Positions 42,804 to 42,909 of a DNA stretch of 42,909 nt are shown here, piece after piece. Source of the DNA: an uncultured Arenicella sp. (lineage in GTDB: Bacteria; Pseudomonadota; Gammaproteobacteria; Arenicellales; Arenicellaceae). Location: the NCBI GenBank assembly GCA_937973905.1, contig CALJJR010000123.1:1-42909 (forward strand). The letters are read 5' to 3'. The position numbers and the translations under genes are program-made. Under the pieces are notes generated by a model. That model worked only from the letters and a program-made list of their open reading frames with translations, searched no databases and had not been told where the DNA came from. Position 1 is the first letter of the stretch. Each line of letters starts with the position of its first letter.

Positions 42804-42909
42804 ATTCAACCTAAAGTGTCTGGGTTTAATTCACTAAACTAACTGCATACGTAGCTCGATTAATCTTCGTCAAACAAGGTTTGAAATATCGGTGAAATAT
42901 CGATAGGTG

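Noticed and set aside
42868-42904. Repeated GAAATATCG near the window end
   Set aside because: Two short copies only, with no adjoining gene in the window to interpret them.

Overview
The window looks like chromosome of a free-living, probably marine, gammaproteobacterium. I infer this from gene families and style (Spinster-like MFS carriers, a large TonB-dependent receptor, long-chain-type acyl-CoA ligases, PQQ and molybdenum dehydrogenases, frequent TTG/GTG starts, moderate base composition). No rRNA, tRNA, CRISPR array or intact mobile element was seen.

Region 1 (about 0.3-27.8 kb) is a dense catabolic cluster. It holds two MFS transporters, two carboxymuconolactone decarboxylase-like proteins, one TetR regulator, an SDR, an exported amidohydrolase, two AMP-forming acyl-CoA ligases, two Baeyer-Villiger monooxygenases (BVMOs) with the N-terminal extension of 4-hydroxyacetophenone monooxygenase, two tandem-NTF2 (SnoaL-like) proteins, a lipoprotein PQQ alcohol dehydrogenase with haem c, a Tat-exported molybdenum hydroxylase with its 2Fe-2S subunit, a TonB-dependent receptor and three alpha/beta hydrolases. 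The logic suggested is uptake through the outer membrane, periplasmic oxidation of an alcohol or aldehyde, Baeyer-Villiger conversion of a ketone to an ester or lactone, hydrolysis, and CoA activation. Many functions occur twice. The substrate cannot be read from the sequence.

The strongest new signal is regulatory. Nine copies of one 26-bp imperfect palindrome (consensus half TATATRRAAY, 6-bp spacer, RTTYYATATA) sit at nearly every promoter of region 1 and nowhere else that I found. They probably form the operator set of the TetR protein encoded at 2496-3140, making the cluster a self-contained local regulon.

Region 2 (28.0-33.2 kb) has none of these operators. It carries a PrnB-like haem protein (tryptophan-dioxygenase superfamily) paired with a class V PLP enzyme, an epoxide-hydrolase-like protein with a probable frameshifted tail, a tiny HTH protein and a class I/II aminotransferase. 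It may be a small amino-acid-derived secondary pathway.

Region 3 (33.3-42.9 kb) holds sensory and envelope genes: a membrane TPR protein, a secreted protein with a six-cysteine SRCR domain (rare in bacteria), a 996-residue 7TM-DISM/histidine kinase/receiver/AraC fusion, an ArsR-AHSA1 pair with a near-perfect palindromic operator, and a secreted beta-helix protein. The first 294 bases are the 3' end of a DoxX-like membrane protein gene.
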